A stretch of 64,000 bases of DNA from Hyaloscypha bicolor E (lineage: Eukaryota; Ascomycota; Leotiomycetes; Helotiales; Hyaloscyphaceae). The stretch is taken from contig NW_020194557.1 in assembly GCF_002865645.1 (NCBI RefSeq), positions 186,001 through 250,000 on the forward strand, in the 5' to 3' direction. The position numbers and the translations under genes were made by a program. Below the pieces are notes generated by a model, which did no database searches, had not been told where the DNA came from, and saw nothing but the letters and a program-made list of their open reading frames with translations. Positions 1 to 11,049 of the stretch are shown here, one piece after another. Within the stretch, counting starts at the first letter, position 1; each line of letters begins with the position of its first letter.

Positions 1-684
1 GTAGGCGGTTGCGATGTCGATTGGGTCGAGAGCTGGTGGATAATTGTAGAAGATTTTGAAGAGATTATCGTAATCATTGAGAAGGTCTTGCTCTTCTTGA
101 GTCAGCTGAGGGGCAGATGGCCCATGTGAGGAGGGAGGAAGGCTGAGGTTCGCCACGGATCGGAAAAATGAGGGGTTCGACGAGGGAGGTTTGTTGCGAA
201 CTGGGGGTGGTCGGATATCGGCCGAACCAAATAAAGAGACTTGGTTGTTTTCCTTTTGTACCAACATAGGAATATCGTCATTACTCGCGCCTGTGTCGAG
301 CTCATACCTCCATCTCTTCTTCACTTCTCGACCATCTCTACTCCTCGCTGACTCATTGCCCGAGTCCTCCCCCATTCTTGACAATTCTGCTCCGCCATCT
401 GAAGGTCCTGCCCGCGACCATTCTTGACTTGTGCTGGCTTCGAAGAACCCAGAACATTGCGTGAGAATGAGACGGTGCAGAAGGTAGCGATTCGTTTCGG
501 AGCCAGCCTTCACGAGTATTTCGACGTCGCCAGTGTGACTGAACACCGGGAATTCGTTCTGCGGAATAAATGATGCACCTCCAGCATGGGATCTGCCATG
601 CCGTCGATGTCTCGAGGATCTCGAAACTACGGATGAGGGCCCTCGAAGGGCAAGAGCCTGGGAAGGCTCTACCTGCGAGACCAT
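1..684 (-). CDS. BTB/POZ domain protein (C-terminus beyond window edge)
   Basis: An uninterrupted reading frame of 228 codons runs from an ATG at 684 to the left edge with no stop, so the C-terminus lies outside the window. After a basic Ser/Arg-rich leader of about 40 residues comes a BTB/POZ core at about residues 48-90: a GDVEILV strand followed by the RYLLHRLILTQCSGFFEAS motif, the usual BTB pattern of a self-associating fold in which the protein must 'wait' at the helix before the conserved FF. A long acidic, low-complexity insertion (about residues 90-200) follows, then QEEQDLLNDYDNLFKIFYNY, which again resembles the later part of fungal BTB proteins. BTB domains mediate dimerisation or Cullin-3 binding; no partner domain is visible here. 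The BTB call is good, the role is unknown. Nothing indicates an intron in the visible part. Confidence 0.8.
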   Translation of the reverse strand, partial: MVSQVEPSQALALRGPSSVVSRSSRHRRHGRSHAGGASFIPQNEFPVFSHTGDVEILVKAGSETNRYLLHRLILTQCSGFFEASTSQEWSRAGPSDGGAELSRMGEDSGNESARSRDGREVKKRWRYELDTGASNDDIPMLVQKENNQVSLFGSADIRPPPVRNKPPSSNPSFFRSVANLSLPPSSHGPSAPQLTQEEQDLLNDYDNLFKIFYNYPPALDPIDIATAY

Positions 685-1691
685 TTTCGTTGAACCTTGG
701 AATTACTGTCGACCATGAGTTATTTGTACCGAGCGTGGGCAGAACGTAGGGAAAACGTGGGAAATGAGCTTACTTATTTAATATGCCATCTTCGCGCAAA
801 GGTGATGAAAAGCTTGCGCGAGGGCTGAAATTAGTATATACTCCCGTACCTTCCTTCTTCCACGGCGCACACGCGAGGCTTCCTTCTTATCACCACCACC
901 TCTACTTGTCCCCTAACTTCTGTCTCAGACCAAGTACACTCTGTCTCTCGGCGACTCCTTCACACTCACGAAACGCGTCGAACTATCGCAACAACAAAGC
1001 CAGCAACACAAAGGGTGGACTTCCCCTTGAAGTTGCAGGCTCACACAATCGCGCTCACGCACCAGCCGTGCTGTGGCGACGATCACAAGCAAGGTCTGAG
1101 CATGCCTCCTGTGGCCCAATACTTGTGCATAGCCTAGCAAAGTGCCCCCCTCTTGCACCGAATCAATCCATGGGAAGCTGCAGCTGCATGCATGTCTTGG
1201 TCGAGTTGGCCAGTCTTCTGCGGGCAAGAGGGCGACTTGAGTTCTGCTGTGGATTTGACTGGCCTCCAGCGAGTGCGGCTTGCCAAGAGTATGGTTTTTA
1301 GTGGCCAGCATCGGCCCAATCGAAGGTCGTGGCCGGGAGCCAGGATTTTGTATGCTGAACAGTCTTGCATAACTCGTGCACTATTCTGCACACAGTCGAG
1401 CAGCTGAGCTGACCGAGATCACTGGACGTTGGGCTCACATGATCCATCGCTCAACTTCATCGGAAATGTTCGATATATTCTCATTTGATTTCGGCCGACG
1501 TCGCTGATGCCAGCGAGTGGCCCTAGAGCATAAGATCCCACCGAACCCTCTATCCTTTTTGTTTTACAATGTATGCCATGCCCATTTCTAGCTACCCACC
1601 GTCGTCCCAATGCAAAAAGGCAATCCCACCAAGCCGAACTCCGATCCATCCATCCATTTTAAGATCCCCCAAATATCGCACAAAATAGCAA
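685..1691. other. Intergenic, no gene seen
   Basis: This stretch carries the 5' flank of the BTB gene and the 3' flank of the gene at 1692-2711. Open frames on both strands (for example 783-1301 plus and 925-1311 minus) overlap each other, have no splice support and resemble no family. A short AT-rich patch near 830-842 could be a core promoter element, but its orientation is unclear. Confidence 0.5.
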
Positions 1692-2711
1692 CTAGCTCAT
1701 GTCCATCTCCACTTCCATGGTGTGGCCAGTGAGGCTTTGACTTTCGTGAAGAGTCCCCCCTTCAATCCCATTTATCATGTGCTCTCCGTTGATCATCGGC
1801 TGAAGTTCGTTGTTCATAGCATGTCCATTCATTCCATCCATCACCATCTCTCCGTTGGTCGTCGGCTGAAGTCCAACGTCAATCTTAGGAGTTGAGCTGG
1901 CCTCCATAATGACATCTCCCTCGAAGATTGGTACGGGTCCTCTGAGGTTGACCCATGTATTCTCTAAACTTGTGTTCACAAGCCGACCTTGTCTCAAATC
2001 CTCCCCAAATAAGAAGTATCCTTCATTCGATTCAACAAGATAGCTTGCCAAGCCCTTGCTCTGAAGCCGTATCTTTGCGTCGGTTATTGGGAAGTGGTTT
2101 TCGATGAACTTTGTCCAGCCTCGAGCGGCAGCTTGAATGTCTTCGTCGGCCGTGTTGACAGATGACCAGCCAATTCCCAGATGTCGGGTGAAGTCGTCGA
2201 CAGTTGGCTCAGCGTGGCCGTTCGTCCGCTCGGGCGAGCCTGGCGACACCAGCGTTCCGTTGCTCAGGACCTCTTCCGAGATTGACGGAGTCGAGCTCAA
2301 ATGCAGTCTCTGACTCTTGGATGCGCGCAAGATGGGTCGCTCAGGAACCGACGCAGCTATTGCAGCCGCAGCAGCCTTTGTCTTCTCTTGTTCTGCTTTC
2401 TCTTCGGCCCACGTTCCTGTCTGACTGCCGGCTTCGATGATGCACCCCTTGCGGTTCGGCTTTATCAATGTCATTCCTTCGCCATATTCCCACTCCTCTT
2501 CATTCTCTGGCTCGGGCTGAACGACTGGAGGTTGGACAGGGAAGTAATCGTCTTCGAGATTCGATCCTGCCTCGTCGCGTGAACGTTTTCGGCCGGCGGC
2601 TGAGGTAGGAGTTGCGCTTGCGGGTGTGGGATTCGACCAAGAAGATGTTAAAGGTGATTGATGGGCGCCGTTGGTGAAGGGTGAGGTGAATTGTGGGCGG
2701 TTCGAGGCCAT
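1692..2711 (-). CDS. Conserved fungal hypothetical protein
   Basis: Single-exon gene of 339 aa when started at the ATG at 2711 (MASNRPQFTSPF...). The frame stays open upstream to 2855, which would add 48 residues, but that extension is low-complexity Ser/Pro and the 2711 start has a better look for a fungal protein. A bipartite basic patch GRKRSRDE near residue 40 could be a nuclear localisation signal. Residues 70-140 are acidic then Ala/Lys/Glu-rich. The best-conserved-looking block is about residues 180-280 (HLGIGWSSVN, AARGWTKFIENHFP, YLVESNEGYFLFGEDLRQGRL). The C-terminus is a Met/Asn/Gly-rich tail with MNGHAMN-like repeats. I do not recognise a named family and assign no function. It is divergently transcribed from the calponin gene, sharing a roughly 1-kb promoter region. 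Confidence 0.7.
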   Translation of the reverse strand: MASNRPQFTSPFTNGAHQSPLTSSWSNPTPASATPTSAAGRKRSRDEAGSNLEDDYFPVQPPVVQPEPENEEEWEYGEGMTLIKPNRKGCIIEAGSQTGTWAEEKAEQEKTKAAAAAIAASVPERPILRASKSQRLHLSSTPSISEEVLSNGTLVSPGSPERTNGHAEPTVDDFTRHLGIGWSSVNTADEDIQAAARGWTKFIENHFPITDAKIRLQSKGLASYLVESNEGYFLFGEDLRQGRLVNTSLENTWVNLRGPVPIFEGDVIMEASSTPKIDVGLQPTTNGEMVMDGMNGHAMNNELQPMINGEHMINGIEGGTLHESQSLTGHTMEVEMDMS

Positions 2712-3765
2712 ATTGAAGGAAGGCTGTGGTGGGAGGTGAGGCGGCAAGACAAGAACAGGTGAAGAGGATGAAAAGGGTTGATCGAAGTATCTCATGGTTG
2801 AAGGTGAGGTATGTTGACAACAGGCGTTGAGAAACGAGGCAAGTGAATGCCTCAATTGAAGGTGAAGATGAACGGAAAAGAGTGGGACAGCGGTGTAGGA
2901 AGGGATGATACTTATGGGAAGTGTGGAAGAAAGAAAGGAAAGCTGAGGGAGCGGAATCAGCAGCAGCAGAAAGGCTGCTTGGTTGACTGGGAGGCGGAAA
3001 GCTCCATGCAGTGTGTGATTCGCTGCCGCTGCTCGACGGTTGGTCTTGGTTGCGCAACATAAGAGCTAGGCCCGGACGAGGCTAGGCCAATAGTGCTCCA
3101 CATCGAAAGCAGACGCACGTCGCTGATTTGCTGGCATAATTCTGCCGCACCGGGAAACCCTTGCTTTTCGTCTGAGCTCCTGCCTCCCCCGCTGTCTCAA
3201 AAATCCAAGGCTGGCATGGCATCGATTCTTGCCGAGAGGGGGCGCATGACCAGATCCGCCTGAATTGTTCATGTGCCGGATGGAGTCACGTGTGCGGTGT
3301 ATCGCAAATGCTAACATACAGCTCCCAGACTACCTGGAGAAGAGACTACGAGAAAAATTTATGCAGTGAAGCATTCTGCAATCAGCAAAAGCCCGGTTGT
3401 CCATGTTGTATCACGTGGCATTTTCACGTGATATTGTCACATGCGTAGATCGTGCGGTAGCTCTATGCTCAATGCCTAGCTCCCAAACCTTAGAAGCTAG
3501 TACATACTTCCCTTGAACAGACGTTGCTCTCTGCATACCGGCTATGCAAAAATGGAGCTAACTGGTATGTTCACGTGCTTTACCGCTGCCTGAATGCCTA
3601 CTAGGTAGCTTACGAAATTAACTTTTCCCATGTCAGCCAGTGACGGTAACCAGGCTCAGCCTTCGCGTGACCCTCGCCGCCTGCCACGCAACAGAGCCAG
3701 AAATTGTGACCGAGAACTTCTCCCCTCCTCTCGAGTAAAGAAACTGTTCAACAATAATTGCAATT
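2712..3765. promoter_or_regulatory. Divergent promoter region with four CACGTG E-boxes
   Basis: This is the shared 5' region of the minus-strand gene ending at 1692 and the plus-strand calponin gene at 3766. It contains CACGTG at 3287-3292, 3412-3417, 3425-3430 and 3572-3577. The middle two are 13 bp apart, and 3425 lies within TCACGTGA. This is the core recognised by bHLH factors of the Cbf1/USF type. The spacing is seen directly; binding is inferred. No convincing coding frame is present (3066-3317 minus is not supported). Confidence 0.5.
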
Positions 3766-5878
3766 ATGGCTTCTGTCACGTCTCTTGATAGTGATATGCG
3801 CAAATTGCGCCTCGACAGATACACTCCGCAAGCCGCGAACGAAGTGCGAACTTTCATCGAAGAATCCCTTGGAGAGCGCTTGGATGGAGGGGACCTGCTC
3901 GCAAGCTTGAAGGATGGAGTCGCGCTGTGCAAGTATGACTTACCTTCTCTATGCATCGTTTCCTTCTCCTGTGTACATGCTAACAAATATATCTTCTTTC
4001 AGACTCGTCAATCTTGCAGTACCAAACACTCTCCGATTCAAAACCAGGGCTGTGATGCCTTTCGTTCAGATGGAAAACATCGCCATGTTCCTGAACGCAT
4101 GTTCGAGCCCGCCGTTTAATTTGCAATCGCACGACACATTCCTCACTGTTGACCTCTACGAATCCAAAGACCCGGCGCAAGTACTACAATGCCTTGGCGC
4201 ATTCAGCAGAGCAGCCCATCGAATAAACCCTTCAAGGTTTCCCGAACCAATAGGTGGGAAGTCGCGCGGCTTGAGCCCACAAAGGACCGGCACGCCAACC
4301 GTAGGCGGAGGCAGTTACGGAAACCGGGGTCGAGGCGTCAGCAATGCCAGTAACACCTCTTCAGCATATAACCCAGGCTCGAGACCGGTTCTAACGCCTA
4401 CGAAGACTGGCGATTCAAATAGTGGAAGATGGAGTCCCACCAAACCAACCTCACCCGGCGTCAGCAGTTGGAGCAAAAAGTCCGATGAAGGAGCCACCGC
4501 ACCAGCATGGAACATCGCGCAATACGGATACATGGGGGGAGCTAGTCAGGGCAATCTGGGGGTCTCATTCGGGGGTAGACGGCAAATCACGAGTGCTGGT
4601 CCACACGTTCCAAATATGGCGGAGAAGGAGAAGAAACGCAAGGAGGAAGAAGAACGCTTGCGGATCCAAGCCGAAGAGGACGAGCGCAGGCGGCAGGAAG
4701 ATCAAGAAGCTGAGGAAGAGCGAGCGCGGATTGCTGAGGAGCAGAAATGGGCCGAGGAGACGAGAAAGCTGAGAGAAAGGGAGCGACAAAAGGCCGAGGA
4801 AGAGAAGCGAAAATGGGAAGAAGAAGAGCGAGCGTGGCGGCTGGAAGAAGAAAGACGGCAGAGAGAAGAGCAGGAGGCTGAAGCCAAGCTTCAAGAAGAG
4901 CGGAAGAGGGCTCGAGGTAGTAGTGATGCTCGATTACGCGGACAATTCTTGAGCCAGTATCAAGCAGAGAATGGTGTGTCTAGGGGCAACAGCAGCAACG
5001 ATGGCCCGGAATCCAATCGTATCAAAGAACTCGAACGAGAACTCGAATTAGCTCGGGAGCGCGAAGCTGAATATGAGAGAGAACGACAGGCGAAGATCAA
5101 GCAGCGAAGTCGTCAAAACATAGAAGATCACGACCTCTCTGTTCGAGTCAAGGAAGAGAGCGCAAAAGTACGTTCTCGTTCACGAAGTCGACCTCGAGCA
5201 CCATCCCGCAAGAACAGCGATGAAGTCTGGAGGGAAGACGAAAGAGAATATCTCCGTAAGCAATACAATGCCCACCACTCCAGCGAACCAAACCCATCCC
5301 GCACCTCACAACCACAACCTTCGAAATCACCTCGTCCACTCCCTGATCCAGCCCCTCCAGTCCGCCTGGTGAAGAACAATACTGGGCCATCATCAAGGCC
5401 TCTCCCAGACCCCAATAACTACTCAGCATCACCACAATCTCAGGTCCCTAGTCAAACCCGAACAGACCGCTATCTCTCATCGAACCCTCCTCCCCAACAA
5501 GCACAAGCACGTACAACGTACTCCAACGAAATCGGCGGCTTCGACAGCGCAGCTGAACGCGATGCCGAAGATCGTCGTCGTATGGTTTCACAGCAGAAGA
5601 CTAAGGCTGGCGGCTGGGCATCAAAATCTTTGCTGGAACGAGAGATGGAGCTGGAGAGGCAACGGCAGAAGGAATGGGAAGAGAGCCAGAAAGAGATCAA
5701 GGCTAAGGTTCCGAGAGGCGATGGCGTGGATGGTATCGGTGGTGGGATTGGTGGGAAGTGGGATGTGAATCAGTGGACTGGGTATACTGGCGGTGATGGG
5801 CAGAATAGGGGGTCGCAAGGAATTGGCTCGGGGAGAAGGCAGATTGTTGGGCCGAGACCGCCGCCTCCGGGTCGTTAG
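3766..5878 (+). CDS. Calponin-homology, coiled-coil actin-associated protein
   Basis: Two exons, 3766-3932 and 4003-5878, give 680 aa. The 70-nt intron (GTATGA...TTTCAG, branch GCTAAC) falls in a Lys codon inside the CH domain. Residues 12-140 form one calponin-homology domain of the calponin/transgelin type (DGVALCKLVNLAVP, FVQMENIAMFLNACSSPPF, QVLQCLGAFSRAAH). Around residues 225-250 a YGYMGGASQGNLGVSFGGRR segment resembles a calponin-like actin-binding repeat, and a related GGDGQNRGSQGIGSGRRQI sits at the C-terminus. About residues 260-360 and 390-430 are Glu/Arg/Lys heptad-rich coiled coil; residues 450-560 are Pro/Ser-rich. This is much longer than the roughly 200-aa yeast Scp1/transgelin. 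The likely role is cross-linking or scaffolding of cortical actin. Family identity is secure from motifs; cellular role is inferred. Confidence 0.9.
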
Positions 5879-8633
5879 TGGATAGGTGGTGGTGGTGGTG
5901 CAAAACGTGCTGGGCATGGAGTTTTGGTTATGTGGGGAATAGGTTAGATTAGGGGTAATGGCATTGGGTGGGGTTTGATCCAGCGTTGGGATTTTTTATG
6001 CAGGCAGAACGAGATATGATCGGATGAATTGATGAGCATTTTGTGTTGTCTTGTCTTCACCTTTGGTGTGTCTTTCATGCTTGGCGCAGATGTCTTCTTT
6101 GTGTCAAAGACTTTGAGCACGTGGTTCCAATTTTGCATTGCGCTCAAAGTCCACTTTGCTTTTGTCACGGATGTGATAGGAGGTCAAGTGAACCACTTAA
6201 GTGAATGTGAGAGTCAAGTATGCCTCAGATGCGTCTTGCAAAACATAACAATCAGAGTTGAAAGCTTTAGGAGTGAAGCGAATTGGCAGGCCATGAGATA
6301 AGCTTATGCCTGAGACAAAGAAGAGACTAAGCTGTGAGTGGTCGGTTTATAGATATAGATATAGCGGAAAGTACGAAGTGTAACGACACTTTGTCAGTTG
6401 ATGTGAGAAGGGTACTAAGAGAAGGCTAGGCTATCATTGGCCTGCAAGAAGTGTAGCTTGGATGGGAGATTTTCAACGAAACTAGGTGGTTTAGAGACTA
6501 AGAGAATACTAGGGGTTTATCGACCAGTAAAGATGCGTAACGAAAAGGTCAATGTGCAACGAAGGCTTTGAAAAGTTAGGTGAATTGCAAAGGGGGTGAA
6601 AGGGGCTGCATAGGTGGGTATGTTTAGCAATGGGAAGTCTCAAAGGGGAAATAGGGCGACGGGCAAGGGACAGCCGTCTTGCAACGAAACTCTGAAAGCA
6701 GAAGAGAATGAACAGAAGAGAATGAACAGAAGAGAATGAACGCTAATGCTAAGTGAGTTGTGCAACAAAAGCTTTGCATTGTCGAGTGAATTTCCAAGCG
6801 GAACCCATATTTACCCTATTTGAACATATGTTGTGCAACAAAGTGTTTGGCACAAAGTGGCGAATGTTTGAAGTAGCCACTAAACAACTGTGGGAAGCCT
6901 CTCAGTCCAAGTCAAGCTTGTGGCCAGTGTCCTTGAACCCGTTGACGCCGACTGAAGCCTCCTTCTCAACCATCACTGACCCTTCTCCAGTGAGCCTCCT
7001 ATTCTGACAGCGTCCTAGCCATTGAGCTTGCGCCTCGATTCGTGGTTTCGCCGTTTGCTGTTTGCTCACAGCTTTCGTATCAAGAGGTGTAGTTAGCTAA
7101 GTTGGATGGCTCAGCTGGGAATTTGGAAATAGTCTTAAGGCCGGGTTGTTGATGAGATTGGAATGTGTGTTTCTTCCGAGTCGTGTGGTGGTTGGTATGG
7201 CTCGGCGGCATAGCACGAGGTACAGCAAATATAATGGGAATGGAATTGGGCTCGAAAACATGTTTTGTGGTTTGGTCCAAAAACCCGAAGAAGAATGACT
7301 TGCTCTCGAGGTCGAAGAGCCAGATAGGAGATGGACAAATTGGATTAACAAGTTTGGGAAGTCTGGACATTGCGAAAGATAAGTTTCTTGAGATTCTGCG
7401 GAGAATATGTGCTGCCGCTAATGAGACAATACTTGTACATCCTCTAGGAATAGTTCATGGGGAGCTCTTCCTGCTTAGAAACAACGTTCCACTTGAAGAC
7501 CGTGAGGGCAGAATGCCAAGTGTACAAACGGAGAGCGCAGCATGCACTAGCCTCGATATCATAACAGGCAGAAAGCAAAGTGTACAAAAGGGACGGAGGC
7601 TGATGTCAACAGCACAAGATGCTGCTTGGTCCAGCAAAGGACGCTTATCGATGGGCAAGGAGTGTTGGACTACAAAGATAAGGGATTCTAAGATGTATGG
7701 TTTGAAGTGCAAGAACAAGAAAGCTAAACGAAGAAAGGGATGACAGAGGGCCGAAGACGGGCCGTTCCAACGCAACCGAGGATGATTGGAAGGAGCCAAG
7801 CAACAGTTCGTTGATCCGACTGTGACTTTCCGATCTTTTGCAACCTTCCGGATCTGTAGGCAGACCAACGATTGCAAAGCCTTCTGTTCTGGAAGATGTT
7901 TCGTACCTCGAAACGTGGTTTCTGCCCCGCCTTGTCAGGGGAAGGAGCCCGGGATCCGATTTTGTGGATTGAGACTCGAGGCTCAGTATGGGGAGAACTC
8001 AGCCCCAGGATGATTTTTACACTTCAGGGGTGGAGGAAGGTCCTGGCCCTATCACGCATCTAACCCCCTGGCCACACGTTCTAGGACCTTTCTCACCAAT
8101 CAGTTGACTTCGTGGGGTACGACCCGCAGATAGAGAAACGTCCCGTCTTCCTCGGCCATCGAGACGCATACAAGGGATTTGAAGAAGGTTTTACTGGATT
8201 CCCGAAACATTTACCTGATGACTGCGTCGTGTCTCGTAGAGACGAGCTTCAAAAGCAAGGACGAATGGGAGAGTAGGGTGGGTTGGCTGTGGCGTCGACT
8301 AGGCCAAATATGGCGAGGGGGAGATCACTTTTGCTACTGGCGGCACCTGGCCAATCCTGAAGGCCTGTATGCTGACTCCACAAACTCAGCCGTGAGCGTC
8401 AGAAGGTCGCAACCACGTTTTCAGCTGGACGACATGTCAACAGTCGTCAACGAGCCAGGCTCCGTTGCAGTGGTATCAACCCAGCCATAGTCCTCTCCAC
8501 GCTTCGATCGCTCGTTTCTTCCACTTTACTAGGATCCTCGCTTCATTGCTTCCGCCTCGTCCTTGCAATAGACACCAGGCTGCGATTGAAAGCGGGGCCA
8601 CCGCGTCTTGCGCAACTAGACAAAGACGTACAA
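5879..8633. other. Long intergenic stretch, no supported gene
   Basis: About 2.7 kb without a convincing gene. The first 300 bases are probably the calponin 3' UTR. At about 6700-6740 there is a small tandem repeat of a 14-nt unit (GAACAGAAGAGAAT, roughly three copies). The longest open frame, 7165-7743 plus (192 codons), overlaps equally open minus-strand frames and lacks recognisable domains, so it is not annotated. The last 400 bases form the 5' flank of the ankyrin gene at 8634. Confidence 0.45.
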
Positions 8634-11049
8634 ATGGCCACCACTACTCCTTCTGCATCATCACGTTCAGGGCGAGCGTCTGTTGACGCTTCAAGCAGCA
8701 GCTCAAGCCCCGCCGCACAAGCAACGAAGACAGGACGCCCGAATCAATGGAGTGCTTCAAGGCAGAGGAAGCTGGCACGGCTATACCTGTATAGCATCCT
8801 GCCTCCGAATGAAATCCGGCAAGCGTTGGAAGAGAAAGTCGACAGCTGGAAATGGATGCCAGGGTAAATCGTTGTGCAGCAGCTTAAATTTGCATAAACT
8901 AACCATCTACAGAAAAGAGTCTACTACCAAAGTTGTCCACTCACTTCTGGACAAGGATCCAAGATGGCTGAGGCCCAAAAACAGAGAAGAGATGGATGCC
9001 AGGATAAAGGGCTTGTCAGACTCAACGCAACAGCGCAAAAACTTGCGAAGATTCTCCCCGAAGTCCTACGGGACCACACTCGGCCCACTGACAGAAACCC
9101 CTGGTAACGAGGCTTTCCCCACGCCTGATTCCTCCGACTTCATTGAGGACATTGAAAACACCTCAGTTCCGGAACTTAACATGATCTCAACCAACGAATT
9201 TAGCCAAACACCCCTTCAGGATTTGTTGGCGTGGGCACCACAAGAACCTATTGCAGTATTTCCAGGTCCCTCTGCTGCTTCCTTCTATCATTCGCAGCAC
9301 ACCGGCAAAGCCTCCGTGTACACAAGTTCTATTAAAGAACCATCCATCGCGGCTTACACCCCACAGTCTCTTGGGTCCGAGGATCCTTTTGCTGCGTATA
9401 TGCAAAGCACGACTCAAGTCGGCGTAGTGAACGAACAGAGCGAGTCCGCTGAATTTAATACAGAGGATATAAAACGACGTCTTTCTCAATACTCGGATGG
9501 ATATCTTCAAAACATAGTCCGGCTACTTGAAGCCTTCTCGATCTCGGACGCCTCAGGTGCTACGACTTCGCAACTCACTCCCTCCCTAGATGATGCATCG
9601 ACAACGTGTGCGAGCACTGTACGACCTGCATCTTCCACTGTCACCTCGTCCGGGAACGGAAGGGGGAGGATCACATTACCCAGTGCATTCCTATTTCTTG
9701 ATCGTTATGTCAGTCGACAGGGCGTTTGCTTGCCTGGGTTGCGATCCCACGATTCCGGAACCTGCTGGTGTCTTGAGGATTTGGATCCTAAGAGTCCACT
9801 CTGGGTTAGTAGGACTGGATTATCGAACCCACGTATTAACGATCCTCCTCAAAGTTTGAAGCACTTAGATCTTCGGTTCCGGGACATCTTTGGAAATACG
9901 GTGCTTCATATGCTTGCCTGTCGTGGTGCCGACATAAATATTATCTTCAAAGCACTGAAGCAAGGAGCAGATCCGAATGCTAAGAATTCGGCGGGACAGA
10001 CCTTTGCCCACCTTTTCAGCCGGCGATTTCTGCGTACACTGTCTGAAGACAAAATGGTCTTGGTGTCTGTGCTGCCAAAGTTAGCCTTGTTTGATTTCAG
10101 ATTTCACGACTGTGATCTCTTTGGCCGAAGTTTCTTCCATGTACTCACACTTGAAGCAAATGATGTCAAAGACAACGCCCTGCAGGGCCTGACATGGCTC
10201 GATAGGCAGAATCGACCTGCAAGAGATGCTTTCGGCTGGACCTCAGCCATCGATCCAACCACACAGGCCGGGACAACTGCTCCTGCCCAACGAACCTACA
10301 CCTTGGCAGAACTCGCCAAGTATCCTCACCTGAGTTCTGGTGAAGGAAGTCCCGAGGAAGACTTTTCCGAATCTGCTGATCCCAATTTTTTGATCTTCAA
10401 GCATGCACGGCTACTTGAGACAGCACGTCTAGCAATCGACGTTCCCGATATCGAAGATACACAAGGTCGCAATGGCCTTCAGTGTCTAGCGGAAGCCTCT
10501 CTCTCCCTCGGCGACGATGAGGAAATATCGCCGGCCAATAATAAACGTAAGCGCGATCAGTCTGACCCCGATCCCGCAAAGACGAGGCTAGCATTCCGTT
10601 ATGAGCTTGTCCAGAAAATGATAGAAGTGGGAGTTGATGTCAACAACTATGACAAGAAGGGGAATATTGTGCTCATGGCCTTCATCACTCATCTCCAGGA
10701 TGGTGAAGACGACAAGACTCTCACCCGGCTCCTCAACTATATCATCCAGAACGACGCAAATATACATTGGCGAAATCGTGACGGGGAAAGTGCTTTACAC
10801 ATCGCCGTACGACTGGGCCGCAAAGTTGCCACCAGAGTTCTCCTGATAAACGGCGCCAACGTTCATGCTAGGGACACTGATGCCAAAGGTATATTGGCTG
10901 TAGGGGAAGCGCATTATCTCAAGGCGAAAAAAGATCCGCCGTTATATGCTTCGATCATGGCTTGTATGGCTCTTTGCATACAATACGGAGCTGTGGCAAG
11001 GCCAACTTTGGTTCAGGAATGGTCGATAAAAGAGAGGAAGGGTCAATAA
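8634..11049 (+). CDS. Ankyrin-repeat protein with Clr5-like N-terminal domain
   Basis: Exons 8634-8863 and 8913-11049 encode 788 aa; the 49-nt intron (GTAAAT...CTACAG, branch ACTAAC) splits a Gly codon. An in-frame ATG at 8586 would add 16 residues, but the 8634 start (CAAATGGCC) looks better. Residues 30-115 (NQWSASRQRKLARLYLYSI, then GKESTTKVVHSLLDKDPRWL) form a helical, basic domain of the sort preceding ankyrins in many filamentous-fungal proteins, related in style to Clr5 domains. Residues 120-320 are disordered Ser/Thr/Pro-rich. Degenerate ankyrin repeats appear at about residues 400-450 (DIFGNTVLHMLACRGADINI, GADPNAKNSAGQTFAHLF) and 665-740 (RDGESALHIAVRLGRKVATR, NGANVHARD). A basic NKRKRD near residue 620 may be a nuclear signal. 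The role is likely protein binding, possibly nuclear; no enzymatic motif. Confidence 0.85.

Noticed and set aside
783..1301. 172-codon open frame upstream of the BTB gene
   Set aside because: Overlapped by open minus-strand frames, composition is not protein-like and no domain is visible.
7165..7743. 192-codon plus-strand frame
   Set aside because: No recognisable motif, poor composition and an equally long opposite-strand frame at 7455-7877.
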